Positions 8,051 through 17,219 are shown, counted from the first letter of the stretch. The stretch is DNA of 64,000 bases from Priestia aryabhattai B8W22 (GCF_000956595.1 NZ_JYOO01000011.1:82667-146666), one strand, 5' to 3'. The notes: generated from the letters alone by a model not told the origin. Numbers and translations are program-made.

Positions 8051-8980
8051 TTAATATACCGTTTCTTTAAAGAAAAACCCTGTGTCTAACGGGCGGTTAA
8101 TTGGCTGCAAGCTTTCAATTTCTTCTAACAAATCGTCTTTAACGTTTTCGTATTCTTCACGGTCATCTACACATAAATCAATCGCTTGACGATATTTTTT
8201 TGTTACTTCTAAAATATATTGCGGTGACTTTAATACGCCGTCAATTTTAAATACATCTACTTCAGCGTCAATCATTTCGGAAAGCTCATCGATAATGCAC
8301 ATATCATTTGGACTCATAATATGCGTTCCATTTTCATCTTCGAAAATTGGATACTTATTGTTTCGCTCATTATCAAGTAAAAACATATCTTTTTCTACTT
8401 TACGATTTTCAATTTCCATGACTTTTCCTTGATACTCAAAGTAGTTGCCAAGAAGTGAACGTTTCGATTGGAACATACACGTCATGCCATGCACCTGAAC
8501 TTCAATTTCTACTTCGGCTTTTTCTTTGATATCAATGATGCTATCCATGCTTAACTCACGAGCAAGAACTGCACGCTTAGCTCCTTTGCGGCCCCAGTAG
8601 TTACATGAATACCAGTTTGTTCCCGTTGTTTCGGTACTCCAGTGCATTTTCATTTCTGGAGCCGTTTCACGCACTGCCATTAATACAGCAGGATCTCCAA
8701 ATACAATCGCATCTACGCTTGCTTCTTTTAAGAATAAAATATATTCATTTAATTCGGCGATCTTATCATTGTGAAATAATCCGTTCATCGCTACGTAGAC
8801 TTTTCCATTATGCTGATGAGCAATATTTACAGCTTCTACGATATCTTCACGTTTGAATTCACCTGCTAAACGCAAACCGTAGCGCTGTTCACCAACCATA
8901 ATAGCTGTTGCTCCAGCTTGTAGTAATGATTCGATTTCCGAAACTGCAGTTGGTGTCACTAATAGTTCTGGTTTTTTCAT
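8051..8980 (-). CDS. trhP1: Peptidase U32-family tRNA hydroxylation protein TrhP1 (YrrN)
   Basis: A 309-residue shorter U32 paralogue of the following gene, starting MKKPELLVTPTAVSEIESLLQAGATAIMVGEQRYGLRL. It keeps the barrel core (AVLMAVRETAPEMKMHWSTETTGTNWYSCNYWGRKGAKRAVLARELSM in part). It lacks the RGGC..SC cysteine cluster of TrhP2, since the equivalent stretch reads MHGMTCMFQSKRSLLGNYF, and it has no C-terminal beta domain. It acts with TrhP2 in 5-hydroxyuridine formation on tRNA by analogy with B. subtilis yrrN. Its ATG overlaps the trmR stop by 4 nt (ATGA), indicating translational coupling. Confidence 0.92.
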   Translation of the reverse strand: MKKPELLVTPTAVSEIESLLQAGATAIMVGEQRYGLRLAGEFKREDIVEAVNIAHQHNGKVYVAMNGLFHNDKIAELNEYILFLKEASVDAIVFGDPAVLMAVRETAPEMKMHWSTETTGTNWYSCNYWGRKGAKRAVLARELSMDSIIDIKEKAEVEIEVQVHGMTCMFQSKRSLLGNYFEYQGKVMEIENRKVEKDMFLLDNERNNKYPIFEDENGTHIMSPNDMCIIDELSEMIDAEVDVFKIDGVLKSPQYILEVTKKYRQAIDLCVDDREEYENVKDDLLEEIESLQPINRPLDTGFFFKETVY

Positions 8981-9633
8981 TCTTGGTCACCTCTTTTAAT
9001 ACTAATCGCGATTCCGTCTCCAATAGGGAGAATAGTTGTATAATAATCGGGATGATTCATCAGCCACGTATTGTATGCCTGAATTTTTTTAATTAAGCTG
9101 CGGCGTCGACGTGTTTCTACTTCCGCCAAATCGGTCGCTACGTGACCTTTAAATAGTACGTTATCCGAAATAATCATTCCTTTAGAAGATAGCATCGGCT
9201 CATAATGTTCAAAAAAACGCTGATACTGACCTTTAGCTGCATCGATAAAGACTGCATCATAAGGACCATGACGTTCAATTTCATCTCTAAGCTCTAGTGC
9301 ATCTCCAAACAACGACACAATTTTATCTTGTTTTCCCGCCCGTTCAATAAACTCTTGCGCTTTTTGGTAACGCTCTTCATTTCGTTCCACCGTAACCACT
9401 CGTGCCTCTGGAAGCGCATGGGTCATTCGAATAGACGAATATGCAATCGCTGTTCCAATTTCTAATATATGTTTTGGCTGATGAAGACGAAGAATTTGCA
9501 ATAGCGTTTCAACACCAATCAATTCCATAATCGGAACGTGATGTTCTTCTGCATAAGCTTCCATTTCTTCAATAAGCTCCTGGCGCTTAGGAATAAGCTT
9601 TTCCACATACTGCTCTACGTTTTGTAAAAGCAA
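8977..9633 (-). CDS. trmR: tRNA 5-hydroxyuridine O-methyltransferase TrmR (YrrM)
   Basis: SAM-dependent O-methyltransferase of the catechol-O-methyltransferase fold, 218 residues. It converts 5-hydroxyuridine to 5-methoxyuridine at tRNA wobble position 34. The SAM motif LEIGTAIAYSSIRM, the acidic VVTVERNEER, the metal/SAM region VFIDAAKGQYQRFFEHY and DNVLFKG are all visible. The start is TTG at 9633, chosen because GGAGG lies 7 nt upstream and no ATG fits. A TTTACG-17-TATAAT promoter lies about 85 nt upstream. The modified enzyme's substrate is made by the two genes downstream (trhP1, trhP2), so the operon encodes a complete two-step pathway. Confidence 0.94.
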   Translation of the reverse strand: MLLQNVEQYVEKLIPKRQELIEEMEAYAEEHHVPIMELIGVETLLQILRLHQPKHILEIGTAIAYSSIRMTHALPEARVVTVERNEERYQKAQEFIERAGKQDKIVSLFGDALELRDEIERHGPYDAVFIDAAKGQYQRFFEHYEPMLSSKGMIISDNVLFKGHVATDLAEVETRRRRSLIKKIQAYNTWLMNHPDYYTTILPIGDGIAISIKRGDQE

Positions 9634-9717
9634 AACACTTCCTCCGTTCTCAGAAGTACATTTTACATTATGTTTTCATAACGTTTCATTACTGCAAAAT
9701 AGTAAGACAACTAGTCT

Positions 9718-9746
9718 ATTATAAGTTTTTTTCGTTTTTACGTAAA
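9718..9746 (-). promoter_or_regulatory. Sigma-A promoter of the trmR-trhP1-trhP2-udk operon
   Basis: On the minus strand, TTTACG (9741-9746), 17-nt spacer, TATAAT (9718-9723). It lies just after the mltG terminator and about 85 nt before the TTG start of trmR. Confidence 0.7.
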
Positions 9747-9764
9747 CCCGATATATTTTAACAT

Positions 9765-9800
9765 AAAAGATGGGGAATGCGAAGTATCGCGATTCCCCAA
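9765..9800 (-). terminator. Terminator of mltG
   Basis: GGGGAAT (9772-9778) with ATTCCCC (9792-9798), extended by GCGA/TCGC with a single bulge. The T-tract on the minus strand is short (ATCTTTTATG). It lies directly after the mltG stop. Confidence 0.7.
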
Positions 9801-9814
9801 TTTTAAATTTCTAA

Positions 9815-10918
9815 TTATTTTTCGGTATTTTGCTTTTCTTTACCTGTAATATGCTTGGCTTTTTCTTTGTTATGTTCTTCTAACGTTTTGGTAAAAATAA
9901 CTTTTCCTTCAGGTGTAGCCAAGAAGTATAAATAATCTGTATTGGCTGGATGCAACGCAGCTTTGATTGACATCAGCCCAGAGCTGGCAATTGGTCCTGG
10001 AGGCAACCCTTTTACTTTATACGTATTGTAAGGAGAATCCACTTCTAAATGCTTATAGAACACCCGGTCTCTATGCTCTCCTAAGGCATATAATACGGTT
10101 GGATCCGTTTGAAGAGGCATGTTTTTTTCAAGGCGATTATAAAAGACGCTGGCAATTTTTTCTCGGTCGACTTTCGCAGTCGCTTCCTCTTCAATGAGAG
10201 AAGACATTGTTAACAGTTTATGCGCACTGAATTTTTTCTTTTCCATTTGCCCACTGTACTGACCTAATACATTATTTGTTTTCCCTACCATTTTATCCAA
10301 TATTTCATCTAACGACACATTTTTATCATAAAAATCATACGTAACGGGATATAAATAACCTTCTAGCGGATGTTTAATATCTTTTTGCATCACTTCATCC
10401 GTTACTAAATCTGGATACTTTTCTTTCATTTTATTAATGAAAGCCTTATCATCTAGCTTTTTCATGACTTCGTCTTTTGTAAACTTTGTATTTTTAGCAA
10501 TGATATCAGCAATTTCGACAAGCTGGCGCCCTTCTGGAATGGTGACACGAATATCAGGTTGTTTTGAAACCTCGCCTTTTTCCATTTTTTCAACCATTTC
10601 CCCTAAGCTCATGGAAGGAGAAAATAAATACGTTCCAGCTTGAAATCCAGATACATGGGTTAATTTTACGTAATAGCGAAATGCACTTTTACTTTTAATT
10701 AAATCTTCTTTTTTCAATACCGTACCAATCGATTGAACGGAAGAACCTTGTGGAATGGTCACATTTACTTTTTTATTGCTGTTTCGATCCACGGGCGTTA
10801 AGCGGGATTGAGCATAGAAAAATGCACCGCCAACAAGTAAAAGAAGTACGATAATTGTAATAAAAATAACTCGTTTTTTTCTTGAACGATTAGGTGGTAA
10901 AAATGTTTGTTGCGACAA
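9815..10918 (-). CDS. mltG: Endolytic transglycosylase MltG (YceG/YrrL family)
   Basis: Membrane-anchored lytic transglycosylase that cuts nascent peptidoglycan and helps set glycan length. The 367-residue protein has a basic tail (NRSRKKR), one membrane segment (about residues 17-35) and a LysM-like segment with the pattern VTIPQGSSVQSIGTVLKKEDLI. The YceG domain follows, with the catalytic glutamate in SLIEEEATAKVDREKIASVFYNRL. The start is TTG at 10918: an in-frame TAA lies five codons upstream, no ATG or GTG occurs nearby, and AGGA is 6 nt upstream. A hairpin in the leader (10927-10964) partly covers this ribosome binding site. Confidence 0.94.
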   Translation of the reverse strand: MSQQTFLPPNRSRKKRVIFITIIVLLLLVGGAFFYAQSRLTPVDRNSNKKVNVTIPQGSSVQSIGTVLKKEDLIKSKSAFRYYVKLTHVSGFQAGTYLFSPSMSLGEMVEKMEKGEVSKQPDIRVTIPEGRQLVEIADIIAKNTKFTKDEVMKKLDDKAFINKMKEKYPDLVTDEVMQKDIKHPLEGYLYPVTYDFYDKNVSLDEILDKMVGKTNNVLGQYSGQMEKKKFSAHKLLTMSSLIEEEATAKVDREKIASVFYNRLEKNMPLQTDPTVLYALGEHRDRVFYKHLEVDSPYNTYKVKGLPPGPIASSGLMSIKAALHPANTDYLYFLATPEGKVIFTKTLEEHNKEKAKHITGKEKQNTEK

Positions 10919-11287
10919 GCAGCTTCCTGGTTAAATCTACTTCTGTAAAAGAAGATACAACCAGTTTCACCTCTTTTCTTCTTGATTTTTTGTAAGTATG
11001 AACAGAGAGGAGACATGAGATTGCGATTCATTCGTATCTCCTATAGGTGTGAGATGGTATCGCTTCCTTAAACTATCGCCTCTCCTAAAATTTTTCCATG
11101 ATTTATGTTATTGTCTGCCCAAAGTCTAGTTTCATCCGTTCAAACAATGAATTCTTTTATGAAAATGCACTCTCACACGCAGGAATTATTATACTACAAT
11201 TTATCTCATTTTTCGTCATTATCATACAATCTCCCCTAAGAATGCAAGGAAAAACCTTTTTTTATCTAAAAAGAACAGCCACTATGT
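10919..11287 (-). promoter_or_regulatory. mltG leader region with candidate promoter, upstream mini-ORF and hairpin
   Basis: This 370-nt stretch has no convincing gene. On the minus strand a TATAAT (11188-11193) is the best -10, with a poor -35. Downstream an ATG at 11031 with GGAGAT in front opens a short ORF that runs out of frame into mltG. A hairpin with arms CTGGTT (10927-10932) and AACCAG (10959-10964), and an inner CTTCT/AGAAG stem, ends exactly at the mltG ribosome binding site. Confidence 0.4.
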
Positions 11288-11322
11288 AAAAAAAAGCTGA
11301 TAACAATTGTCATCAGCTTTTT
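11286..11322 (-). terminator. Terminator of the DUF1292 gene
   Basis: A long stem of AAGCTGAT and ATCAGCTT arms around an ACAATTGT core is flanked by A8 and T5. The minus-strand side ends in T8. It follows the gene ending at 11331. Confidence 0.9.
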
Positions 11323-11330
11323 CACTATAA

Positions 11331-11615
11331 TTATTCGCCTTCTTCGTCAAGGAATGTGTTAACCATTTCCTCAACCATGTCCCACTCTTCTTCTGTTTCA
11401 ATCGGTTGAAGCTCACCGTCTTGACCGTCTTCACTTGGTGTGAAAGCAGATGCATGAATTTCAATTTCTTCTTCATCATCTTGGTCTGCTCCGATTGGAT
11501 AGTAAATTACATATGATTTGTTATATTGATCAGAATCAAATGTGAATAAAATTTCGCATAGCTGCTCATTTCCATTCTCATCGACGATTGTAATTTTATT
11601 TTCTTCTACGCTCAT
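11331..11615 (-). CDS. yrzB: DUF1292 family acidic protein (YrzB)
   Basis: A 94-residue, very acidic soluble protein ([40 protein letters not shown]...). It carries the DUF1292 pattern: a small beta domain with F.F.S...NKSYV.Y, then an acidic tail ending in NTFLDEEGE. It is found downstream of the alaS-yrzL-yrrK cluster across Bacilli. Its function is unknown. GAGGTG stands 7 nt before the ATG. A 9-bp stem-loop in the gap toward yrrK may separate their messages. Confidence 0.92.
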   Translation of the reverse strand: MSVEENKITIVDENGNEQLCEILFTFDSDQYNKSYVIYYPIGADQDDEEEIEIHASAFTPSEDGQDGELQPIETEEEWDMVEEMVNTFLDEEGE

Positions 11616-11693
11616 GTTTGCACCTCATTTTATATTGTAAGCTCTTAGCTTAACTTTTTCTTCAGCGAAAAGCAAGCTGTTCAGTTATTTCAC

Positions 11694-11729
11694 TTCCCTT
11701 TTACGTACAAAAGAATATGCAAAAGGGAA
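11694..11729 (-). other. Inverted repeat between yrrK and yrzB
   Basis: TTCCCTTTT (11694-11702) and AAAAGGGAA (11721-11729) are perfect 9-bp arms with an 18-nt loop. No T-tract follows on the minus strand, so an RNA processing or stability element is as likely as termination. Confidence 0.5.
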
Positions 11730-11769
11730 AGTCATAACTTGTCAGCTTAAGCAAAGCCTGCTGCTTTTC

Positions 11770-12186
11770 TTATTGCTTGCTGTCTAAGTATCCTTGAAGA
11801 ATCATAACAGCTGCCATTTTATCAATTACTTTTTTGCGTTTCTTGCGGCTTACATCGGCAGACAGCAGTACTCGCTCTGCTGCCATCGTCGACAAGCGCT
11901 CGTCCCACATCATCGTTTCAATGTTAAGTTTTTCTTTGACGTTGTCAGCAAACTCGATGCACGCTTCGCCTCGAGGGCCAATCGTACCATTCATATTTTT
12001 AGGAAGACCCACTACGACTTTCTCTACGGAATATTCATCAATTAACTGCTGTAAACGAGGATATGATTGTTCCATCTGCTCATCTGCAATTTTAATTGTT
12101 TCAATTCCTTGCGCTGTCCATCCCATTTCATCACTAACTGCCACACCAATTGTTTTGGTTCCTACATCTAATCCTAATACGCGCAT
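11770..12186 (-). CDS. yrrK: Putative Holliday junction resolvase YrrK (RuvX/YqgF family)
   Basis: A 138-residue RNase H-fold protein of the YqgF family. The family motifs are [19 protein letters not shown] (metal-binding Asp), [16 protein letters not shown], and the C-terminal [13 protein letters not shown] with Asp and Glu, ending [18 protein letters not shown]. Family members have been linked to junction resolution and to pre-16S rRNA processing. Which applies here cannot be decided from sequence. The start abuts the yrzL stop at 12187, so it is co-transcribed with yrzL. Confidence 0.94.
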   Translation of the reverse strand: MRVLGLDVGTKTIGVAVSDEMGWTAQGIETIKIADEQMEQSYPRLQQLIDEYSVEKVVVGLPKNMNGTIGPRGEACIEFADNVKEKLNIETMMWDERLSTMAAERVLLSADVSRKKRKKVIDKMAAVMILQGYLDSKQ

Positions 12187-12456
12187 TTATGAATCCTTTC
12201 GATGCTGTTGTAAATAAGATTTAACAAGTTCTTCAATGAGCTCGTCTCGCTCTAACTGGCGAATTGTGTTTCTCGCATCGTTATGACGAGGAATGTAAGC
12301 AGGGTCTCCTGATAACAAATACCCAACGATTTGGTTGATCGGGTTGTAGCCTTTTTCTTGCAGTGCGTCATAAACCGTAAACAATACTTCATGTACGTTT
12401 GTTTCAGCTGGCTCATCTTGAAAATTAAATTGCATGGTTTTATCAAATGAACTCAC
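12187..12456 (-). CDS. yrzL: IreB family regulatory protein (YrzL)
   Basis: An 89-residue protein of the IreB/DUF965 family: [66 protein letters not shown] in pieces, with the family's [14 protein letters not shown] signature. In Enterococcus IreB is a substrate of the Ser/Thr kinase IreK and a negative regulator of cephalosporin resistance; the role in bacilli is not settled. The start is GTG with GAGGTGGGACC before it. It sits between alaS and yrrK, the invariant Firmicute order. Confidence 0.94.
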   Translation of the reverse strand: MSSFDKTMQFNFQDEPAETNVHEVLFTVYDALQEKGYNPINQIVGYLLSGDPAYIPRHNDARNTIRQLERDELIEELVKSYLQQHRKDS

Positions 12457-12540
12457 GGTCCCACCTCACTCTCTTAATTTGTGAACACATTGTGCACTAT
12501 GCTAAGTCTTATTTATATTGTACACCAAGAAAGAGGAGAA

Positions 12541-15174
12541 TTAAACGGATTTAACCCATTCTTCTACAGTGCCAAGTGCTTTTTCAATTTGGCTAGCGTC
12601 TTTTCCTCCAGCTTGCGCCATGTCAGGACGTCCGCCTCCGCCTCCGCCGCAAATCGTCGCTACTTCTTTAACAAGTTTGCCAGCATGATGGCCTTTAGCA
12701 ATTAAATCTTTTGTTACACCTGCAATAATATTTACCTTTTCACCTTGTGGAGAAGCTAATACAATCACAGCAGATTCTAATTTTTGTTTTAAATCGTCAA
12801 CCATCGCACGAAGGTTATTCATATCCGTTGCATTCACTTTCGCTGCTAGTACATTCACACCATTAATGTTTTGCACGCGGTCAACAAGATTGCCAGCTTC
12901 AATATTGCCAAGCTTTGTAGATAGCGAATCATTTTCACGCTGAAGATTACGAATTTCTTCTAGCAATCCTTCAACGCGCCCTACTAAATCGCGCGGGTTG
13001 GATTTTACTTTTGCCGCAGCTTCTTTTAGTAAGCCTACTTGATCATTCATTAACTGATAGGCAGCTTTTCCAGTTACAGCTTCAATACGTCGAGTACCTG
13101 CACCGATTCCGGACTCTGACACAATTTTAAATAAACCGATAACAGATGTATTTGGCACGTGACATCCACCACATAATTCTAAGCTGTAGTCGCCTACTTG
13201 TACTACGCGCACGATATCTCCGTATTTCTCACCAAATAGCGCCATTGCACCCATCGCTTTTGCTTCGTCAATTGCTTTGTTTTCAATTTGTACAGAGATG
13301 CTGTCCCAAATCTTTTCATTAACGATTTGTTCAATTTTCTCAAGCTCTTCTTGTGTCACTTGACCAAAGTGAGAGAAGTCAAAGCGCAAGCGATCCGCTG
13401 TTACTAAAGAACCCGCTTGATTAACATGCGTTCCTAACGTATCTTTTAGTGCTTGATGCAATAAATGCGTTGCCGTATGGTTTTTCACAATCGCACTGCG
13501 GTTTTCTTCATCAAGTGTCGCCTTGTATGTTTCACCTTTTACAAGCTCTCCGTTTGTTACAGATACCGTTTGGACATTTTGGCCGTTTGGCGCTTTTTGA
13601 ACGTCTTTTACTTCCGCTGTTCCTGCAGCGCTTTGGATTGTACCTTGGTCCGCAATTTGACCGCCGCTTTCTGCGTAGAATGGCGTGTGGCTTAAGATAA
13701 CTTGCGCTTCTGTTCCAGCTTCAGCGCGGTCAACAAGCTCTCCGTCTACAATAATTGCTTCAACAACTGTTTCTACTTCATTTTTATCATAGCCAACAAA
13801 CTCACTTGCAACGGTTACTTCACCAAGTACGCCGCCTTGAACTTGCATAGAACTAGAATCTTGACGAGCAGCACGCGCACGCTCACGCTGTGCTTCCATT
13901 TCACGTTCAAAACCTGCATGATCAATTTTCATGTTCTCATCTTCTGCATATTCTTCCGTTAATTCAACAGGGAAGCCATACGTATCATATAAACGGAACA
14001 CATCTTCGCCTTGTACCGTATCACTGTTTTGCGCTTTTTCTTTTTTAATAACCGTTGCCAAAATAGCTAGTCCGTCATTTAACGTTTCGTGAAAACGCTC
14101 TTCTTCATTTTTTACAACGCGCTGGATAAAATCCGTTTTTTCCTTTACTTCCGGATAGAAATCAACCATGATTTCACCTACTACCGGCACCAGCTCGTAC
14201 ATGAACGGACGATTAATGTTTAACTTTTTAGCATAGCGAACTGCTCGGCGTAATAAACGACGCAGCACATACCCGCGGCCTTCATTTGAAGGAAGCGCAC
14301 CATCACCTACAGCAAATGTTACCGTACGAATATGGTCAGCAATGACTTTAAATGCCGTATCTTGCTCATCATTTGTACGATATTTAGCGCCTGAAATGTT
14401 TTCTGTTGCTTCAATAATTGGCATAAACAAATCTGTATCAAAGTTTGTTTGCACATCTTGAATAACAGAAACCATGCGCTCTAAGCCCATTCCTGTATCG
14501 ATGTTTTTCTTTGGAAGCGGCGTGTACGTACCATCAGGATTATGATTAAACTGAGAAAATACAAGGTTCCAAATTTCTAAATAACGCTCATTTTCTCCAC
14601 CTGGATATAATTCCGAATCAGTTAGGTCATTACCATATGCTTCTCCGCGATCATAAAAGATCTCTGTATTTGGACCGCTCGGACCTTCTCCGATATCCCA
14701 GAAGTTACCTTCTAAACGAATGATGCGCTCTTTAGGCACACCCATTTTTTCATTCCAGATCTTAAATGCTTCTTCATCTTCAGGGTGAACTGTTACAGAT
14801 AGCTTATCTGCATCGAATCCAATCCATTTATCGTTCGTTAAGAATTCCCATGCCCATTGGATTGCTTCCTCTTTGAAATAATCACCGATAGAGAAGTTAC
14901 CAAGCATTTCAAAAAACGTATGATGGCGAGCAGTTTTACCTACGTTTTCGATATCGTTTGTACGAATAGATTTTTGCGCGTTACAAATACGCGGATTTTG
15001 AGGAATAACTCGACCATCAAAATATTTTTTTAATGTAGCTACTCCACTGTTAATCCATAATAAAGATGGATCTTCATGCGGGACTAAAGATGCGCTTGGT
15101 TCTACATCATGGCCTTTTTCTTTAAAGAAATCTAAATACATTTGACGAACTTGTGCTGACGTCAGTTTTTTCAT
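12541..15174 (-). CDS. alaS: Alanyl-tRNA synthetase
   Basis: Charges tRNA-Ala. The 877-residue class II synthetase has the catalytic core at the N-terminus ([28 protein letters not shown], then [17 protein letters not shown]). The editing domain shows [11 protein letters not shown] and [12 protein letters not shown] (zinc-binding H...H/C...H). The C-terminal DHHA1-like domain is [15 protein letters not shown]. The start [11 protein letters not shown] with AAAGGAGG upstream was chosen over a longer reading by 13 codons that has no site. Expression is controlled by the T-box leader immediately upstream. It is followed by yrzL and yrrK. Confidence 0.98.
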   Translation of the reverse strand: MKKLTSAQVRQMYLDFFKEKGHDVEPSASLVPHEDPSLLWINSGVATLKKYFDGRVIPQNPRICNAQKSIRTNDIENVGKTARHHTFFEMLGNFSIGDYFKEEAIQWAWEFLTNDKWIGFDADKLSVTVHPEDEEAFKIWNEKMGVPKERIIRLEGNFWDIGEGPSGPNTEIFYDRGEAYGNDLTDSELYPGGENERYLEIWNLVFSQFNHNPDGTYTPLPKKNIDTGMGLERMVSVIQDVQTNFDTDLFMPIIEATENISGAKYRTNDEQDTAFKVIADHIRTVTFAVGDGALPSNEGRGYVLRRLLRRAVRYAKKLNINRPFMYELVPVVGEIMVDFYPEVKEKTDFIQRVVKNEEERFHETLNDGLAILATVIKKEKAQNSDTVQGEDVFRLYDTYGFPVELTEEYAEDENMKIDHAGFEREMEAQRERARAARQDSSSMQVQGGVLGEVTVASEFVGYDKNEVETVVEAIIVDGELVDRAEAGTEAQVILSHTPFYAESGGQIADQGTIQSAAGTAEVKDVQKAPNGQNVQTVSVTNGELVKGETYKATLDEENRSAIVKNHTATHLLHQALKDTLGTHVNQAGSLVTADRLRFDFSHFGQVTQEELEKIEQIVNEKIWDSISVQIENKAIDEAKAMGAMALFGEKYGDIVRVVQVGDYSLELCGGCHVPNTSVIGLFKIVSESGIGAGTRRIEAVTGKAAYQLMNDQVGLLKEAAAKVKSNPRDLVGRVEGLLEEIRNLQRENDSLSTKLGNIEAGNLVDRVQNINGVNVLAAKVNATDMNNLRAMVDDLKQKLESAVIVLASPQGEKVNIIAGVTKDLIAKGHHAGKLVKEVATICGGGGGGRPDMAQAGGKDASQIEKALGTVEEWVKSV

Positions 15175-15280
15175 GATTGGTCCTCCTTTAATACTCTTCT
15201 TATTTATAGACAAAAAAATGATGACATAAAAGCATCTATTTTCTCTGTGTCCAAAAGCAATTGCTAGTTATTTGCACACA

Positions 15281-15531
15281 AAAAAACTCTCATCCCTGTA
15301 GCAGGGACGAGAGTTGAACTCGCGGTACCACCCTGATTATAAATGCCAAAAGCATTTATCACCTTCATAGCGTTAACGTTGCTGACACGGCAGGTTTTAG
15401 CCTGCACTCTGGACTAGCGTTCAGCTGCTCTTTGTTTAGCGCTTCTTTCAGCCAAGGAAGCCCTTCTCTAAAAACCAGTGTGCAACGTACTCGATCCATC
15501 ATTGTGTTCAAAATATGTAGCGTTTTCTTAT
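15281..15531 (-). promoter_or_regulatory. T-box riboswitch of alaS
   Basis: On the minus strand the conserved T-box AGGGTGGTACCGCG (15321-15334) is followed by the terminator helix AACTCTC...GAGAGTT and T7 (15281-15315). Stem I features (AGAGA and GGCTGAAAG) lie around 15440-15475. The best specifier candidate is GCT (Ala) at 15416-15418, just before AGTCC. Uncharged tRNA-Ala would favour the antiterminator. Confidence 0.93.
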
Positions 15532-15537
15532 GGCGAT

Positions 15538-15566
15538 ATTATGACAAATTAACCGCTCTTTGTCAA
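15538..15566 (-). promoter_or_regulatory. Sigma-A promoter of the alaS T-box transcript
   Basis: TTGACA (15561-15566), 17-nt spacer, CATAAT (15538-15543) on the minus strand. The -35 overlaps the stop codon of the upstream permease gene. Confidence 0.85.
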
Positions 15567-16624
15567 TGTTTGAGCGTATAAGAGCGAATATGCAAAATAG
15601 ATATTTTAACGACTGCTAAAATTGGCACAGCCAAAATGAGACCCAATACTCCTCCAAACTCTCCTCCTAAAAGGAGCGCAAGCATGATAAACAAAGGATG
15701 AATATGAAGGCTCTTTCCTACGATAAGCGGAGACAGCACATTTCCTTCTAGAAACTGCAGCACAAAGATAATAATGACAATGGTAATAACCAACTTTATC
15801 GAGATAGTTGCTGCAATAATAGCTGCTGGAACCGCACCAATAATCGGGCCAAAATACGGAATGATATTCGTTACGCCAATAATAAAGCCTAAAAGAAGTG
15901 CATAAGGTACATGAAAGAACCAAAGTGCTGCTGTGGCAATCACACCAATAATGAGACAAACAAAAAATTGTCCTCTAATATAATTGCCAAGCGATTCATT
16001 CACATCCGATAAAAAACGTTCGCCTGGTTTGTGCCACTTTTTCGGTGTGACATAAGCTGTTGCTTTCTTAATAGAGGAAAAATCCTTCAGCATATAAAAA
16101 ACAATAAATGGAATAATGATTAAAATCAAAAAAGAGGTAATCAATGATTTTAATCCTTCCGCCACTTTTGTAAGCCACACGTTGAGCGTAGCCTCTACAT
16201 CATCAATGCTGCCTTCAATTTTCTCATGTACACCGTTTGGAAGTGAAGTTGTACGATCATGAATCGATTCTACCCAATGTCTATATGTATTCGTAAAATG
16301 AGGCAGCTGTTCATTTAAATCTTTTACTTGTTCCACAAAAATAGGATACGACTTATAGGCTCCGAACCCGATTCCTCCAAAAAAGATAATGTAGATCAGT
16401 AAAATAGCTAGAGGACGAGGCACGCCTTTATCATGCGTTTTTTCAATAAGCGGATGAAGTAAATATGTAATGAATGCTGCAATAAAAAAAGGCAGCAGTG
16501 CTTTTAAAAACATGTAAATAACAGGCAGCCATAAAAACTGGACTTTAAAAAAGACTAATACGCACAGCAGTGCTAATAACAGCAGTCCGAATCTATAGAA
16601 CCATTTGAATGAACTATCTTTCAA
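15563..16624 (-). CDS. yrrI: AI-2E family transporter (YrrI)
   Basis: A 353-residue polytopic membrane protein of the AI-2E/PerM family with about eight membrane segments. The paired N-terminal helices FGLLLLALLCVLVFFKVQF and FLKALLPFFIAAFITYLLHP come first. A soluble loop (about residues 85-150, DLNEQLPHFTNTYRHWVESIHDR) follows, and the C-terminal block contains GVTNIIPYFGPIIGAVPAAIIA, the family signature. Substrate unknown. The start is TTG at 16624: GGAGGAG stands 7 nt upstream, and this gives exactly the usual length, while the longer reading adds 17 hydrophilic residues that include the ribosome binding site. No terminator precedes alaS. Confidence 0.9.
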   Translation of the reverse strand: MKDSSFKWFYRFGLLLLALLCVLVFFKVQFLWLPVIYMFLKALLPFFIAAFITYLLHPLIEKTHDKGVPRPLAILLIYIIFFGGIGFGAYKSYPIFVEQVKDLNEQLPHFTNTYRHWVESIHDRTTSLPNGVHEKIEGSIDDVEATLNVWLTKVAEGLKSLITSFLILIIIPFIVFYMLKDFSSIKKATAYVTPKKWHKPGERFLSDVNESLGNYIRGQFFVCLIIGVIATAALWFFHVPYALLLGFIIGVTNIIPYFGPIIGAVPAAIIAATISIKLVITIVIIIFVLQFLEGNVLSPLIVGKSLHIHPLFIMLALLLGGEFGGVLGLILAVPILAVVKISILHIRSYTLKH

Positions 16625-16695
16625 CGTAAACTCCTCCTCCCTTCTATTTTTTGATAAAGAAAGGAGTTTATACATGCAGTTGTATCTTCTGCCTG

Positions 16696-16737
16696 CAAAA
16701 AAGCACTATTGCAGCTCAGTGCAATAGTGCTTTTTTA
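16696..16737 (-). terminator. Terminator after the YrzQ-like gene
   Basis: A perfect 10-bp stem GCACTATTGC (16703-16712) / GCAATAGTGC (16721-16730) is flanked by A6 and T6. It directly follows the stop at 16738. Confidence 0.92.
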
Positions 16738-16872
16738 TTAGTGAATAGCTTTCATCATACGTTTACGCATTTTTTTCATATTTCTTTTTGTAAACATCTC
16801 TCGATCATCTGCCATTTTAAATGCATAAGCTCCAAGACCGAAAGCGACTACTGACGGAATGATTCTGCCCAT
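16738..16872 (-). CDS. yrzQ: Small DUF3918-type protein (YrzQ-like)
   Basis: A 44-residue peptide: MGRIIPSVVAFGLGAYAFKMA then a very basic tail KRNMKKMRKRMMKAIH. One short hydrophobic helix with a small-residue face (residues 5-18) is followed by an arginine/lysine-rich helix, so it probably sits at the membrane or nucleic-acid surface. It resembles B. subtilis YrzQ in position and pattern (recognition from memory). GGGAGGAAG precedes the ATG. An upstream in-frame extension is possible but has no site. It lies 25 nt after the zinc-ribbon gene. Function unknown. Confidence 0.75.
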   Translation of the reverse strand: MGRIIPSVVAFGLGAYAFKMADDREMFTKRNMKKMRKRMMKAIH

Positions 16873-16897
16873 TGCTCTTCCTCCCGGTAAAAAAGAA

Positions 16898-17089
16898 TTA
16901 GAAATTGATTGTGCGCTCGTCATCTGAGAACAAATCATCAAGCGAGCTCAATGTTCCATCTTCTTCTACTTGGTGAGTATTAATTTGTCCTTTTGAAATA
17001 GTCATTTCAATAAAACAATTCCAGCAGTAATACTGATTTACACCAATTTTGCCAACGTCAATACTTTTACAGTTTGGACATTTAAACAA
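16898..17089 (-). CDS. Small zinc-ribbon protein
   Basis: A 63-residue protein with two CxxC knuckles, CPNC and CWNC, about 20 residues apart (FKCPNCKSIDVGKIGVNQYYCWNC in pieces). These suggest a rubredoxin-like zinc ribbon. An acidic tail follows (LSSLDDLFSDDERTINF). The start is TTG at 17089, with AGAGGTG 6 nt upstream; a GTG three codons earlier overlaps that site and is less likely. It is followed by the YrzQ-like gene and by yrrI, as in B. subtilis where a small gene (yrzR, from memory) has this position. Function unknown; a nucleic-acid or RNA polymerase contact is a guess. Confidence 0.8.
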   Translation of the reverse strand: MFKCPNCKSIDVGKIGVNQYYCWNCFIEMTISKGQINTHQVEEDGTLSSLDDLFSDDERTINF

Positions 17090-17188
17090 AGTCGACACCT
17101 CTTTATACGTTCTACTTATATAAACGCATTATGTCCACTTCTTTCCATGTCCATACTTTATTTTCTGACAATTAGCAAAGAAGGATGG

Positions 17189-17219
17189 CAACAAAGGAGT
17201 TTATTTAACTCTTTGTTAG
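17189..17219 (-). other. Hairpin downstream of recD2
   Basis: The stem AACAAAG.AGTT / AACT.CTTTGTT has one mismatch and a short loop. On the minus strand no T-tract follows, so termination is doubtful. It sits 12 nt past the recD2 stop. Confidence 0.35.

Noticed and set aside
11098..11289. 63-codon ORF on the plus strand in the mltG upstream gap
   Set aside because: It has no ribosome binding site, runs into the DUF1292 terminator and has no recognisable pattern.
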